A stretch of DNA of 64,000 bases from PALSA-610 sp038213435 (GTDB lineage: Bacteria; Actinomycetota; Acidimicrobiia; IMCC26256; PALSA-610). Where the stretch lies: the NCBI GenBank assembly GCA_038213435.1, contig JBBQTI010000017.1:9297-73296 (forward strand), in the 5' to 3' direction. This document shows, one piece after another, positions 54,801 to 62,943 of the stretch. Both the position numbers and the translations under genes were made by a program. Within the stretch, counting starts at the first letter, position 1. Each line of letters opens with the position of its first letter. A model generated the notes under the pieces. The model was not told where the DNA came from, did not search any database, and saw only the letters and a list, made by a program, of their open reading frames with translations.

Positions 54801-54896
54801 GAAGCACGCGAGCGACCCCGCCAACTGCCCGTCGAGCCGGCCCCGGCCGCGAAGTCCGTGGCGAAGCCGCGGCCGCCGGCTCAGTCAGGGGTGTGA
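51807..54896 (+). CDS. Membrane fusion of degenerate phosphoesterase and DUF2156 domain
   Basis: A 1029-residue protein starting at GTG (ATG at 51813 is possible). Residues 40-400 resemble a calcineurin-like phosphoesterase interrupted by two membrane helices (about 243-300). Its motifs are decayed: GDTFD (84-88) and GHQLDP (172-177) remain, but the first DxH is gone, GNHD reads GIRD (127-130), and the GHTH motif reads GHSG (338-341). Six more helices (about 453-650) lead to a C-terminal DUF2156 domain (about 665-985), as in MprF and LysX enzymes that transfer lysine or alanine from tRNA to phosphatidylglycerol. No LysRS domain is present. The substrate is unknown. Confidence 0.82.
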   Translation: MTMTEGPEGEATAQATGGELVDLASRRPTVVDEVPLSVAIGGQVLVFGGLRLVAGGTDTSREVARAIAHAVERCRGPAVIVFAGDTFDMLRDSRPNPDGALAAHPRLATALAAFLESPDRRIVALPGIRDAALAYDVRTTEALQSIGWSVALACVLEIDTGTGVRVVRVEPGHQLDPATAFHDPRDPNDHPLVAHLQREVLPGFANVGDASHKWLEGIEDADPADMGALVASRFTYRRLFRRAAWLTLPVLASLAVFFPVVVFSSRQRDALFHIFRLLAAGFAIEVVLLAVALAFVVAQLHDSLGSISWLSRALRDNDLPRGVAVGLAAGGGARLVTGHSGRAELTDLGDGAFYANCGTAGRTVDRVDTRGGLPAVYAARLRCSWVELEAGSVLRARLWHGARDLPERTLLERMASRERMRVCWPPAEVAEHPGTVTWPSAGDATAFRRRTRRIAAAAIAFAGVLNLASAVTVPIASRLTALGRFTPIELPEVAAAMVAMCGIGLILLARGVRRGQRHAWLLAHALLLLAVVGNVIKGLDIEEAIIALLVVVFLLVHRDDFAAPANPSSWRRGLGAALLGIAVAIIGGTTGVAWRHPKLALPKIAEAVAGRLVGLKTVALPSSIDRLVSPALLAVGVAIALSFCWLLFRPAVSPRLSSYRPLSRERARYIVERYGVDSLSYFALRDDKEWFGFRDTLVAYRVHNGIALVSPDPIGPVGQRAEAWGAFREFADEHGWPVAVMGACADWLPAYRASGMHDLYIGDEAVVDVRRFRLDGKQNKSLRQSVGRVEKAGYRVEFFDPSRLAPDMEAKLRGLMTESRRGDVERGFSMTLGRVFEPDDRGLLLAVALDREDRPAGFCQFVPARAIEGWSLDLMRRSEASDVPNGVTELIVAKTIEHLRMEGSVGLALNFATFRAVLASEAGDRLMHRAQKWILERVGDSMQIESLWTFNEKFQPDWHARYAAYDSPEHLLSASIAVARAESFIDLPIIGRFLKPADEARERPRQLPVEPAPAAKSVAKPRPPAQSGV

Positions 54897-54980
54897 CGGC
54901 TTCGGCGCCTCGTCGTCGAGCGAAAGCGCTGAGATGGTCCATTTCGCTCAAGAAATTCGCGAAATTGCCGTAGCACTCCT

Positions 54981-55394
54981 ATGACTCAAGCGCCGCTGAC
55001 CGAGATCGCGGCGTATTGCCGGCCCGACGTTCATGTCCTCTTCGCCGACGACGACCCGGGGATGCGCGCGCTCGTCGTCATCAACCTCGAGGCGGAGGGC
55101 TTCGCCGTCACGACCGCGGAGGACGGATGCTCCGCCCTCGAGAAGATCGAGAGAATTCGTCCCGACCTGATCGTGCTCGATGTCATGATGCCCGGCCGGG
55201 ACGGCCTCGACGTGTTGCAGGAGCTGAAGAAACGCCCCGAGGTCGCCGGAATTCCGGTCGTGCTCCTCACCGCGAAGGCGACCGACGCGGACGTATGGGA
55301 CGGCTGGAAAGCCGGCGCCGACTACTACATGACCAAGCCGTTCAAGCCCGAAGATCTCGCGCAGTTCGCGCACAACATCCTCGGCAACAAATGA
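54981..55394 (+). CDS. Single-domain response regulator
   Basis: A 137-residue receiver protein, with nothing following the receiver fold. The acidic pocket Asp23-Asp25 (FADDDPG), the phospho-acceptor Asp67 (LIVLDVMMP), Thr97 (VVLLTAKA) and Lys119 (TKPFKPEDL) are all present, so it should be phosphorylated. With no output domain it may relay to other proteins, as CheY or Spo0F do. Its TGA overlaps the ATG of the protease gene, which in turn overlaps the histidine kinase gene; the three are one translational unit. Confidence 0.93.
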   Translation: MTQAPLTEIAAYCRPDVHVLFADDDPGMRALVVINLEAEGFAVTTAEDGCSALEKIERIRPDLIVLDVMMPGRDGLDVLQELKKRPEVAGIPVVLLTAKATDADVWDGWKAGADYYMTKPFKPEDLAQFAHNILGNK

Positions 55395-56917
55395 CGGGAA
55401 CGCTTTCCCTCGTCCTCGGGCACCGATCGGCACGCGTACTCGTCGCCCTGGCAGTGATGGGCGCGGGAGCGATGGGCGCGGGCGCTTTGAGCGCGGCCCC
55501 GGCCCACGCGGTGGATGCAGGCGTGCCCCGAGCCGTCATCGTCCAAGCCGCGACCACCGAGGCCGCGGCTCGTTCCGTCGAGTCCGTCGGCGGCCGCGTC
55601 GACGTGTCGCTTCCGATCATCGCCGGTGTGGCCGCGCACGTCACCGGCGGCGGGATCGCGATGCTCGGCGAAAACCCGTCGCTGCACGTCACCGCTGATG
55701 CGGCGATGCACCCGACGAGTGATTCGTTCGACGCGTCGGTGCTCGACACCCAGGTCGCGGCGATCAACCCGGGTGCAACCTGGTCGCCCGACGCCGGTCG
55801 CGGTGTGGGCGTCGCGCTCGTCGACACCGGCGTCGTCGACACGCCCGACCTGCACGGTTCGCGGCTCGTCCGCTCGCCCGACTTTTCGGGCGAAGGTGAC
55901 GCCGTCGATCACTACGGCCACGGAACGTTCATGGCCGGGCTCATCGCCGGCGACGGAACCGCGAGCACAGGTGCCCAAGCTCGGCACCTCGGCGTCGCGC
56001 CCGGAGCGACTCTCGTTTCGGTGAAGGTCGCCGACGCCGACGGGTCGTCGACGCTCTCGCGCGTGATCGCCGGCATCGGCTGGGTCGTCACGAATCGCGA
56101 CACGTACAACATCGGCGTGCTCAACCTCTCGTTCGGCCTCGATGCGCCGCTGTCGTACGTTGTGAACCCGCTCGACGCGGCATCCGAAGCCGCGTGGGCG
56201 TCGGGGATCACCGTCGTTGCGTCGGCCGGGAACAACGGCGACGATGGCGTGACGTCACCGGGCGACGACCCGTATGTCGTCACCGTCGGTGCGACGGACA
56301 CCATGGGAACCGCGGCGACGAGCGACGACACGGTTGCGACCTGGTCGGGCCGCGGGCGAGCTCATGGCCACGCCAAGCCGGACGTCGTGGCGCCCGGGGT
56401 GTCGGTCGTGTCGCTGCGTGCTCCGGGCTCCACGATCGATGTGCAACACCCCTCGGGACGTGTGGGCGACACCTACTTCCGCGGCACCGGCACATCGATG
56501 AGCACGGCGCTCGTCTCCGGCGGCGTGGCCGTGCTCCTCTCGCACCACGGCAATGCCACTCCGGACGATGTGAAAGGTGCGCTCGTCGACGGCGCGGTGC
56601 CACTCGGCGGTCGCGCGTCTGCGGTCGACCTCGCGGCTGCCGACCAGGCAGTCGCGCGACCTGATTGGTGGCAGCACTTCCCCGTCGCCTTCGACGGGCC
56701 GGACGGGGGCTCGCGCACGGGCATGCCGTGGACCGCGAGTCGCTGGACCGACGAGACCTGGGCCGCGTCACGCTGGACAGCGAGCAGATGGACGGCATCA
56801 CGGTGGACGGCATCACGGTGGACGGCGTCACGGTGGACGGCGTCACGGTGGACCGCGTCACGGTGGACCGCGTCGCGATGGACCACCGACGCGTGGGTGT
56901 CGCAGAGCTGGGGATGA
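55391..56917 (+). CDS. Subtilisin-like serine protease with WTASR repeat tail
   Basis: A 508-residue secreted S8 peptidase. A signal peptide (VLVALAVMGAGAMGAGAL, cleavage after HAV) is followed by a short propeptide-like region, then the catalytic triad Asp145 (VALVDTGV), His177 (YGHGTFMAG) and Ser369 (GTSMSTALVSG). The oxyanion Asn lies in VASAGNNGD. The last 62 residues (from about 446) are 13 Trp spaced every five residues with TASR between seven or more of them, ending VSQSWG. The repeat is absent from ordinary subtilisins and may be a substrate-binding, wall-binding or self-associating tail. The gene overlaps those of a receiver and a histidine kinase. Confidence 0.92.
   Translation: MTGTLSLVLGHRSARVLVALAVMGAGAMGAGALSAAPAHAVDAGVPRAVIVQAATTEAAARSVESVGGRVDVSLPIIAGVAAHVTGGGIAMLGENPSLHVTADAAMHPTSDSFDASVLDTQVAAINPGATWSPDAGRGVGVALVDTGVVDTPDLHGSRLVRSPDFSGEGDAVDHYGHGTFMAGLIAGDGTASTGAQARHLGVAPGATLVSVKVADADGSSTLSRVIAGIGWVVTNRDTYNIGVLNLSFGLDAPLSYVVNPLDAASEAAWASGITVVASAGNNGDDGVTSPGDDPYVVTVGATDTMGTAATSDDTVATWSGRGRAHGHAKPDVVAPGVSVVSLRAPGSTIDVQHPSGRVGDTYFRGTGTSMSTALVSGGVAVLLSHHGNATPDDVKGALVDGAVPLGGRASAVDLAAADQAVARPDWWQHFPVAFDGPDGGSRTGMPWTASRWTDETWAASRWTASRWTASRWTASRWTASRWTASRWTASRWTASRWTTDAWVSQSWG
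56729..56911 (+). repeat. 15-bp tandem repeats encoding the WTASR pentapeptide
   Basis: TGG codons occur at every 15th base from 56729 to 56909, 13 in all. From about 56774 to 56879 the units are near-identical forms of TGGACGGCGTCACGG, and toward both ends they diverge. The stop codon of the protease follows the last one. Such repeats are prone to gain or lose units by slippage. Confidence 0.9.
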
Positions 56918-58905
56918 GCGCAGCGGGGCCGCGAAGCCCGGCGCGGCTCGAGCGGCGGGTGGGTGAAGTCATCGCGGTGCAGCTGCTGCTCGCGGCGAGC
57001 TTTGCGATACTCGCGGCGGCGAATGGCGCCTCGGTCGGATCGCCTGCGGCGATCCTCGCGCTGACCGGAGCGTTCGTCGTCACCGGAGCGTTCGACATGT
57101 CGCTCGAGCTCCACCGGCACAAGTTCACGTTCACACCCGCGGACGCGGTGCTCGTGGTGGGCTTCTTCGTCGTGGGTCCGCTCGGCCTTGCGGTGGCATT
57201 CGCGCTCGCGGAAACCGTGAACATGATTGCGCAGCATCCCGGACCGCTCAAGGTGCTGTTCAACGTGGCCAATCGACTGGCCGCGGTCACGATCGCAGGT
57301 GTCGCGTTCCAAGCCCTTGGTCGCACTTCGGCGCACGACATGTCCGCGTGGGGCGCGGCACTCGCCGCCGCGCTGTGCTTCTCCCTGATCGACGTCGTGG
57401 CGACGGCCGTCGTCATCTCGATGGCGGAGGCCGCGCCGTTTCACCACGTGTTCGTCCGTTCGGCGTCGACGGGGATGCTCGCCACGCTGGCGGCCGCGCC
57501 GATCGGCCTCGTCGCGCTCGACCTCTTCACACGCGCGCCGTTTGCCGTGCTGTTGCTCGTGCCCCTGGCGCTCGCGGTTGCACTCAACTCTCGCTATGCC
57601 GTCGCGCAGCGCGACGAGCACCTGCGCTTCGAGCGGCTGTATGAAGCATCGGCGCGCACGGCCGGCCTCCTGGCCCTCGACGACGCGCTGCGCGCGCTCT
57701 CCGCCGAGGCACGCGCGCTGGCAACGGGCACGATGGCGCTGTGTTGCGCGACCGACGTCAACGGAACGCCGGTCGGCGCGTGGGCAGACGATCGAGGGCA
57801 GCGGCTCGCGCCGCCCGACACGATCGCCGCCGCGCTCGCCTTCGCCGAGCGCTTCCCCGGGCGGGAAACCGACGCGGAGGAGTCAGAGGAGATCGAGCGC
57901 ATGGCCGCCGGGGCGGGGAGCGCGCTGGCGGTGTCGGCTGTGCACGAGAAGGCCGGCCGCGTGGTGCTGATCGTGTTCCGCGAAGGCACGTCGAACGCCG
58001 GAGCGAGCAGCCGGATCGAGACGGTCGGCGCCTTCGCGAACAACGCCGCGCTCATCGTCGCGAACGCGATGATGCACGAGGAGCTCGTGATGGCATTGGC
58101 GTTGCAGGTCAACCTCAACCGCCAAAAGGACGACTTCATCGCGGCTGTTTCGCACGAGTTGCGCACGCCGCTCGCCGTCATGCTCGGTTCGGTGCACACG
58201 CTCGATCGGCTGGACGGTCGAATGCAGGCCGCGCAGCGCGCCCAGCTCTTCGACATGACTCTCGACCAAGGTGGCCGACTTCAGCGGTTGATCGACGAGC
58301 TTCTCCTCGTCGCGGCAGCGGAGCACGCCGGCGTTCCGCTCGACCGTGACGCCGTCGACGTCACGGAGCTGTTCGCTTCGATCGACGCCGATACGGCCAC
58401 TGCGACCTCGGGTCGGTTGGTCCAACGTTTCGACGGCCGGGTCGAGCTCGTCACCGATCGATCGAAGGTGGCGCGGGTCTTGCTGAACCTCGTCGAGAAC
58501 GCGGGCAAGTACGCGCCCTCGGGGCCGATCGAGCTGATCACCGCCAGCGCCGGGGGCGACGTCTCCTTCCGCGTCGTCGACCATGGTCCGGGCATCCCGG
58601 TGGTCGATCGGGAGCGGGCGTTCGAGCGATTCGTGCAGCTCGACCAATCCTCGACGAGACGCCAAGGCGGCACCGGCCTCGGACTCCATCTCTGCCGCCA
58701 GCTCGCGGAGCTGCTCGACGGCACGCTCACCCTCTCGGAGACGCCCGGCGGCGGATGCACGTTCTCGCTCTCGCTGCCCGTGGTGCCGACGACCACGGCA
58801 CCGACGCGTCGGAAAGCTGAGATCGACGAAGTGTCCCCGGGCGTGCGCGCCCGGCCCGTCCAGGTCGAGAGCGTGAACATGGCGCGGGTGCAGCGCGCTC
58901 GGTGA
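56914..58905 (+). CDS. Sensor histidine kinase
   Basis: A 663-residue membrane kinase; its ATG overlaps the protease stop. About seven membrane helices (residues 20-235, from IAVQLLLAASFAILAAANG) form an N-terminal MASE-like sensor. A GAF-like region (about 245-400) follows, then the HisKA box AAVSHELRTPL with His414, the N box LLNLVENAGKYAP, the G1 box DHGPGIP and G2 box GGTGLGLHLC. It should autophosphorylate and signal to a response regulator, most simply the single-domain regulator of the same operon. The signal is unknown. Confidence 0.93.
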   Translation: MSAAGPRSPARLERRVGEVIAVQLLLAASFAILAAANGASVGSPAAILALTGAFVVTGAFDMSLELHRHKFTFTPADAVLVVGFFVVGPLGLAVAFALAETVNMIAQHPGPLKVLFNVANRLAAVTIAGVAFQALGRTSAHDMSAWGAALAAALCFSLIDVVATAVVISMAEAAPFHHVFVRSASTGMLATLAAAPIGLVALDLFTRAPFAVLLLVPLALAVALNSRYAVAQRDEHLRFERLYEASARTAGLLALDDALRALSAEARALATGTMALCCATDVNGTPVGAWADDRGQRLAPPDTIAAALAFAERFPGRETDAEESEEIERMAAGAGSALAVSAVHEKAGRVVLIVFREGTSNAGASSRIETVGAFANNAALIVANAMMHEELVMALALQVNLNRQKDDFIAAVSHELRTPLAVMLGSVHTLDRLDGRMQAAQRAQLFDMTLDQGGRLQRLIDELLLVAAAEHAGVPLDRDAVDVTELFASIDADTATATSGRLVQRFDGRVELVTDRSKVARVLLNLVENAGKYAPSGPIELITASAGGDVSFRVVDHGPGIPVVDRERAFERFVQLDQSSTRRQGGTGLGLHLCRQLAELLDGTLTLSETPGGGCTFSLSLPVVPTTTAPTRRKAEIDEVSPGVRARPVQVESVNMARVQRAR

Positions 58906-59048
58906 GCGATCGCGTCGCTTCCCAGCGCGGAGTCACGAGCTCGCTACTCGCGACTTGACACCGGGGCCATGGTGGGCCTGGGCGAGTGTCCTCTCGCTGA
59001 CCAGCGTCGAGAGCTATCGCGACTCGATGCGCCGCGATCGCGTGCGAG

Positions 59049-59264
59049 GTGAGCGAACAAATGCATCGATACCCGGTCAACTCGCCGCGACCGGATCTCG
59101 CGGTCGGTACCTCGATCGAGGTCCGCGGTCACTTCCGCGGAGAGTGGAGTCGCGGGTTCGAGGTTGCCGAGAGGACGCACGACGGCTACTGGGTCCGGCG
59201 TCTCTCCGATCGCTATGTCCTGCCCGTCGAGTTCTTGGGTCGTGACGTTCGTCCCATGAGGTGA
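59049..59264 (+). CDS. Small conserved beta-barrel-like protein
   Basis: A 71-residue protein starting at GTG. It has the pattern VGTSIEVRGHFRGEWSRGFEVAE, GYWVRRLSDRYVLPVEFLGRDVRP, seen in small actinobacterial proteins of unknown function and suggestive of an SH3- or Tudor-like barrel. It stands alone between the histidine kinase and the hydrolase gene. I cannot assign a role. Confidence 0.6.
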   Translation: MSEQMHRYPVNSPRPDLAVGTSIEVRGHFRGEWSRGFEVAERTHDGYWVRRLSDRYVLPVEFLGRDVRPMR

Positions 59265-59354
59265 TCGCGGGAGCCGCCGACGCGGGGCCGGTCGGTGGCG
59301 TCACTCACCGCGCGCGTGCTAGGCCGTTGGCCTCGAGCGGATGGGGGAGACGTG

Positions 59355-61373
59355 ATGCGTCGGTCCGGGGTTGCGGTCTGTGGCGTTGCCGCGTTGTTGG
59401 TGCTCGCGCTGGTCGCGACGGCCGCACCCGGTGTGGCGGCGAACCCTCACGGCGGACCCCCAGGTCAGCTGCGCCGACAACCGACCAACGCCCACTGCGA
59501 TCCCATCGACACGACGCAGTGCCTCACACCCTTCCCCGACGACTTCTTCACGGTACGCGACGCGGCCTCTCCAACCGGCCTGCGAGTCCACTTCCCTGCG
59601 GACGTGATGCCGGTGAACTCCTTAGGCGTGTCGATCGACCCGACCGATTTGAATCGCAACGACGGCTTCAGTCCGGGCTCGGAGATCATCGTCAACGTTC
59701 CCGGGATCAACCTGGCAACGACCGGCGCCGCGTCGATCACCGACATCGCCCGTTCGCTCGCCCCGGACGCTCCGATCGTGCTGCTCGATGCGACCACGCG
59801 CCAGCGGGTGCCGTACTGGGCCGAGCTGGACACGTGGAATCATGATCAGTCCACGCGCGCCCTCGTCATCCGACCGGCGCGCAATTTCGGCGAGTCGCAT
59901 CACATCGTGGTCGCGCTTCGTGACATGAAGGACGCGTCCGGCAGCACGATCGCCGCAACACCCGCGTTCCAGGTGTTCCGCGACCACCGGCCCAGTGTTG
60001 ATCCCGCGGTCTTCACCCGGCGGAAGGCGATGGACCGGACCTTCGCGCAGCTCGAGGGCGCGGGCGTGCGCCGTCGGTCGCTGTACCTCGCGTGGGACTT
60101 CACGGTCGCGAGTCAGCAGGGGTTGTCGGGCCGCATGCTGCACATGCGCGACGACGCGTACGCGGCACTCGGCGCCGGCGTGCCGGCGTTCCACGTCACG
60201 ACCATCGACGAGAACCCCAATTCGAGCATCGCCCGCCGGGTTCAGGGCACGTTCGACGTGCCGCTGTACCTGACGAACGACGGTGCCCCCGGCGCACGGA
60301 TGCCGCTCGACGACCAGGGCATGCCGATCCGCACGGGGACCTTCCATGCCGCCTTCCGCTGCCTGATCCCCGCATCGGCGGCCGTCGGGGGAACGGCACA
60401 CCCAGGACGCGGTGTCGTCTACGGCCACGGGCTGCTCGGCGACACCGGCGAGATCGAGGGGTTCGCGCCGTTCCTCGACCAGTACGACATCGTGTTGTGC
60501 GCGACCCCGGAGATCGGCATGGCGTCGGACGATCTACCCAACGTCGCGAGGGTCATCGCCGACTTCTCCACCTTCGGTTCGATCCCCGACCGGTTGCAGC
60601 AGGGAATGTTGAACATGCAGTTCCTCGCGCGGCTCTTGAAGGACCCGCGCGGGTTCGGCAGTGATCCCGCCTTCCGCTTCGGTGCGCCGGCGGCGTCGTC
60701 GATCGTGCCCAATCAGGTCTTCTACAACGGCAACAGCCAGGGTGGCATCTTCGGCGGCGCGGCCACGGCGATCTCGAAGGAGTGGACCCGCGCGGTGCTC
60801 GGCGTCCCGGGCATGAACTACAGCGAGCTCCTCCCGCGCAGCGTCGACTTCGACCCGTTCCTGGTCCTCGTGTCGGCGACGTATCCCGACGAGCGCGTGC
60901 ATATATTGAGCGTGGCGATCAACCAGATGCTGTGGGATCGCGGCGACCCCAACGGCTACGCGCAGCACATGATCCGCGACCCGTACCCGGGTACACCGAA
61001 CCACCAGGTGCTGATGATCGAGGCATTCGGCGACCATCAGGTCGCCAACATCTCAACCGAGACCGAGGCGCGCACGATCGGCGCGTTTGTGCACCAGCCG
61101 GCGATCGCTGCGGGGCGCAGCAACGATGTCACCCCGATGTGGGACATCCCGCCTGTGCCGAGCACGCCGTTCGGCGGGTCGGTGCTCCAGCTGTGGGACT
61201 TCGGCACCCCGGCGCCGCCGATCGAGAGCCTGCCGCCGGAATCGCCCCAGTACGGCGACGATCCTCACGGCGCGGCTCGCAACGTCGCCGCGGTTCGCGA
61301 CGAAGTCTCGTTGTTCCTCGATGTGAACGGAACATTCGTCGACGAATGTGGCGCGCAACCATGCCATCCGTGA
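59355..61373 (+). CDS. Secreted alpha/beta-hydrolase-like protein
   Basis: A 672-residue protein. The ATG at 59355 is preceded by GGGGGAG, and a signal peptide (VAVCGVAALLVLALVATAA, cleavage near GVAA) follows. The N-terminal third is beta-rich with two Cys-containing loops (AHCDPIDTTQCLTPFPDDFF). A hydrolase core is suggested by VVYGHGLLGDTGE and a nucleophile elbow-like GNSQGG (YNGNSQGGIFGG), followed by a DHQVANISTETEAR segment with a candidate acid/His. It probably acts outside the cell on an unknown ester or related substrate. Paralogues of this type are usual in environmental actinobacteria. Confidence 0.75.
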   Translation: MRRSGVAVCGVAALLVLALVATAAPGVAANPHGGPPGQLRRQPTNAHCDPIDTTQCLTPFPDDFFTVRDAASPTGLRVHFPADVMPVNSLGVSIDPTDLNRNDGFSPGSEIIVNVPGINLATTGAASITDIARSLAPDAPIVLLDATTRQRVPYWAELDTWNHDQSTRALVIRPARNFGESHHIVVALRDMKDASGSTIAATPAFQVFRDHRPSVDPAVFTRRKAMDRTFAQLEGAGVRRRSLYLAWDFTVASQQGLSGRMLHMRDDAYAALGAGVPAFHVTTIDENPNSSIARRVQGTFDVPLYLTNDGAPGARMPLDDQGMPIRTGTFHAAFRCLIPASAAVGGTAHPGRGVVYGHGLLGDTGEIEGFAPFLDQYDIVLCATPEIGMASDDLPNVARVIADFSTFGSIPDRLQQGMLNMQFLARLLKDPRGFGSDPAFRFGAPAASSIVPNQVFYNGNSQGGIFGGAATAISKEWTRAVLGVPGMNYSELLPRSVDFDPFLVLVSATYPDERVHILSVAINQMLWDRGDPNGYAQHMIRDPYPGTPNHQVLMIEAFGDHQVANISTETEARTIGAFVHQPAIAAGRSNDVTPMWDIPPVPSTPFGGSVLQLWDFGTPAPPIESLPPESPQYGDDPHGAARNVAAVRDEVSLFLDVNGTFVDECGAQPCHP

Positions 61374-61580
61374 GTCCTCGATCGCAGACGCGCCGCGTCT
61401 AACGGCGACCGCGTCGCGCAAGCTCGCGTGCACCCGATGTCGCGGATCCGAACATCTGTGCGTTCATCGCGTCGAGGACCGGCTGGAGCATCGGATCGAC
61501 TGGCCGCGGCAAGCATCGCCGACGGCACGGCGCGCCCGTCCCGAACGGCGTCGGACCGGGGTGCGTTCATTCCTGTTTCG

Positions 61581-62441
61581 CTACTTCGCCGCGTGGGCGA
61601 GGTCCATCTCCCACCACAAGAAGTTCCGCGTCTGGGTGAGGATCTGGTCGCGGAACTGCACGTAGGGCACGTGTCCGGCGCCTTCGAACGACTCGAGAAA
61701 AACGTCGAGGTGAGCTTCCCTCGCCTTGGTCACCGTGTTCACGGCCCACTGGTAGGGAACGACCGTATCGGCCGTGCCGTGGAACAACAGCGCGGGGGCG
61801 TCGCCCGCGCCGATGGTGCTGAAGAGATTCGCGCCCGAGAGAGACACGGCCGCGCGCACGGCGCTCGCGGGTGTCTCCGCGGTGGCGTACCCGACCTGGA
61901 GCGCCATGATGGCGCCGGCCGACGTTCCGCCGATCGCGATGCGCGTCGGGTCGATGCCGTAGGTCGCCGCGTTGGTGCGCAGAAAACTCACCGCAGTCTC
62001 CGCGTCCTGCGTAGCTTCCAGGATCGCTTGGATGCACTCCGGGGTCGGGCCCCCTGCGGAACAACCGTCCGGCTCGAGGCGGTAGTTGATCGACGCGTTG
62101 ACATACCCCTTCTTGGCGAAGGTGTTCGACTCGTCGACCAGCTCGGGCGAGGCCTTGTCGCCACTACCGAACGAGCCGCCGTGCGCCCACACGATGGCGG
62201 GGCGGCTCGTAACCGTGTCGCTCGACGGTGGTCGATACACGTCGAGCTTCAGCGTGACGGTCTGGCCCGACAAGTTCACCGCGCTGCCGTACGTGATGTC
62301 GGCGGTCTTGACGACCGTCGTGAAGATGGGGTCGCGATAGCGCAGTGTCGCCGCGCCGGGCGGAAAGAGGTTCGGGAGATCGCACCCCGCCCCCACCACC
62401 ACGAGCGCGGCTGCGGCGAACAGCAAACGGCGACGGCGCAT
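61581..62441 (-). CDS. Lipoprotein carboxylesterase (alpha/beta hydrolase)
   Basis: A 286-residue hydrolase with a lipoprotein signal: MRRRRLLFAAAALVVVGAGC ends in a lipobox Cys20. It has the oxyanion HGGSFGSGD, the nucleophile elbow IGGTSAGAIMA, the acid in GTADTVVPYQ and the His in GAGHVPYVQ. It resembles the hormone-sensitive-lipase/carboxylesterase group and should act on the outer face of the membrane. It is convergent with the secreted hydrolase gene. Nothing recognisable fills the 207 bases between the two stops. Confidence 0.88.
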   Translation of the reverse strand: MRRRRLLFAAAALVVVGAGCDLPNLFPPGAATLRYRDPIFTTVVKTADITYGSAVNLSGQTVTLKLDVYRPPSSDTVTSRPAIVWAHGGSFGSGDKASPELVDESNTFAKKGYVNASINYRLEPDGCSAGGPTPECIQAILEATQDAETAVSFLRTNAATYGIDPTRIAIGGTSAGAIMALQVGYATAETPASAVRAAVSLSGANLFSTIGAGDAPALLFHGTADTVVPYQWAVNTVTKAREAHLDVFLESFEGAGHVPYVQFRDQILTQTRNFLWWEMDLAHAAK

Positions 62442-62590
62442 AGGTAGATGCTACCGAGCAGGGCCCTCGCGCGTCTTGGGCGCGTGGTTCTCGATCCCTG
62501 CAGCAACGCGAGAGATACGATCTCGTGTGGTGCCTGTGCGGCGTGGGGAATCGAGTCCACACGAAATCCGCAGGTCGCCTGACAAACTCG

Positions 62591-62664
62591 GGGACGTAGC
62601 TCAGCTGGCTAGAGCACCTGCTTTGCAAGCAGGGGGTCGTGGGTTCGAGTCCCATCGTCTCCAC
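62591..62664 (+). tRNA. tRNA-Ala (anticodon TGC)
   Basis: The cloverleaf has acceptor GGGGACG/CGTCTCC with one G-T pair, D-arm TAGCTCAGCTGG and T-arm GTGGGTTCGAGTCCCAT. The anticodon loop CTTTGCAAG carries TGC for alanine. CCA is not encoded as such (ACCG follows). In mycobacteria it lies beside tRNA-Ile; here 12 kb separate them. Confidence 0.97.
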
Positions 62665-62796
62665 CGCGAAACTCCGGGCGCGCGATCTCCTGGAGCCGTG
62701 GTCCGATTGCGGCGACGGAGGCCTCTCGCCGGACACGGATCGTTCGGACCCGGGACGCGATGCGACTCGCGCGAGAAGGCCGATTGGTGTGTGGGT

Positions 62797-62940
62797 GTGG
62801 AGCGGTTATCGGAGCGTGAGAAGGAAGAGATTGTTTGGTTGTCGGCGTCGGTTGCCGAGCCGCTGATCGGCGCGCAGATCGGTCGGCACCCAGCGCACGG
62901 TCTGGGGTCATCGGAGCGACCTTCGCGGTGGATGAGTGTG
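62797..62940 (+). pseudogene. IS30-like transposase N-terminal remnant
   Basis: A short frame VERLSEREKEEIVWLSAS followed by EPLIGAQIGRHP resembles the N-terminal helix-turn-helix of IS30-type transposases. After RHP the frame diverges, but the next frame reads RTVWGHRSDLRG, as expected of the continued motif, which points to a frameshift. No catalytic DDE domain or terminal repeats follow. It lies 130 bases beyond tRNA-Ala, and its codons are less GC-biased than the neighbours. By-eye assignment. Confidence 0.45.
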
Positions 62941-62943
62941 GCG

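Noticed and set aside
56729..56911. CRISPR-like or satellite array because of the regular 15-bp repeats
   Set aside because: The repeats are in frame with a clear protease gene, encode Trp pentapeptides, have no spacers and lie next to no cas genes.
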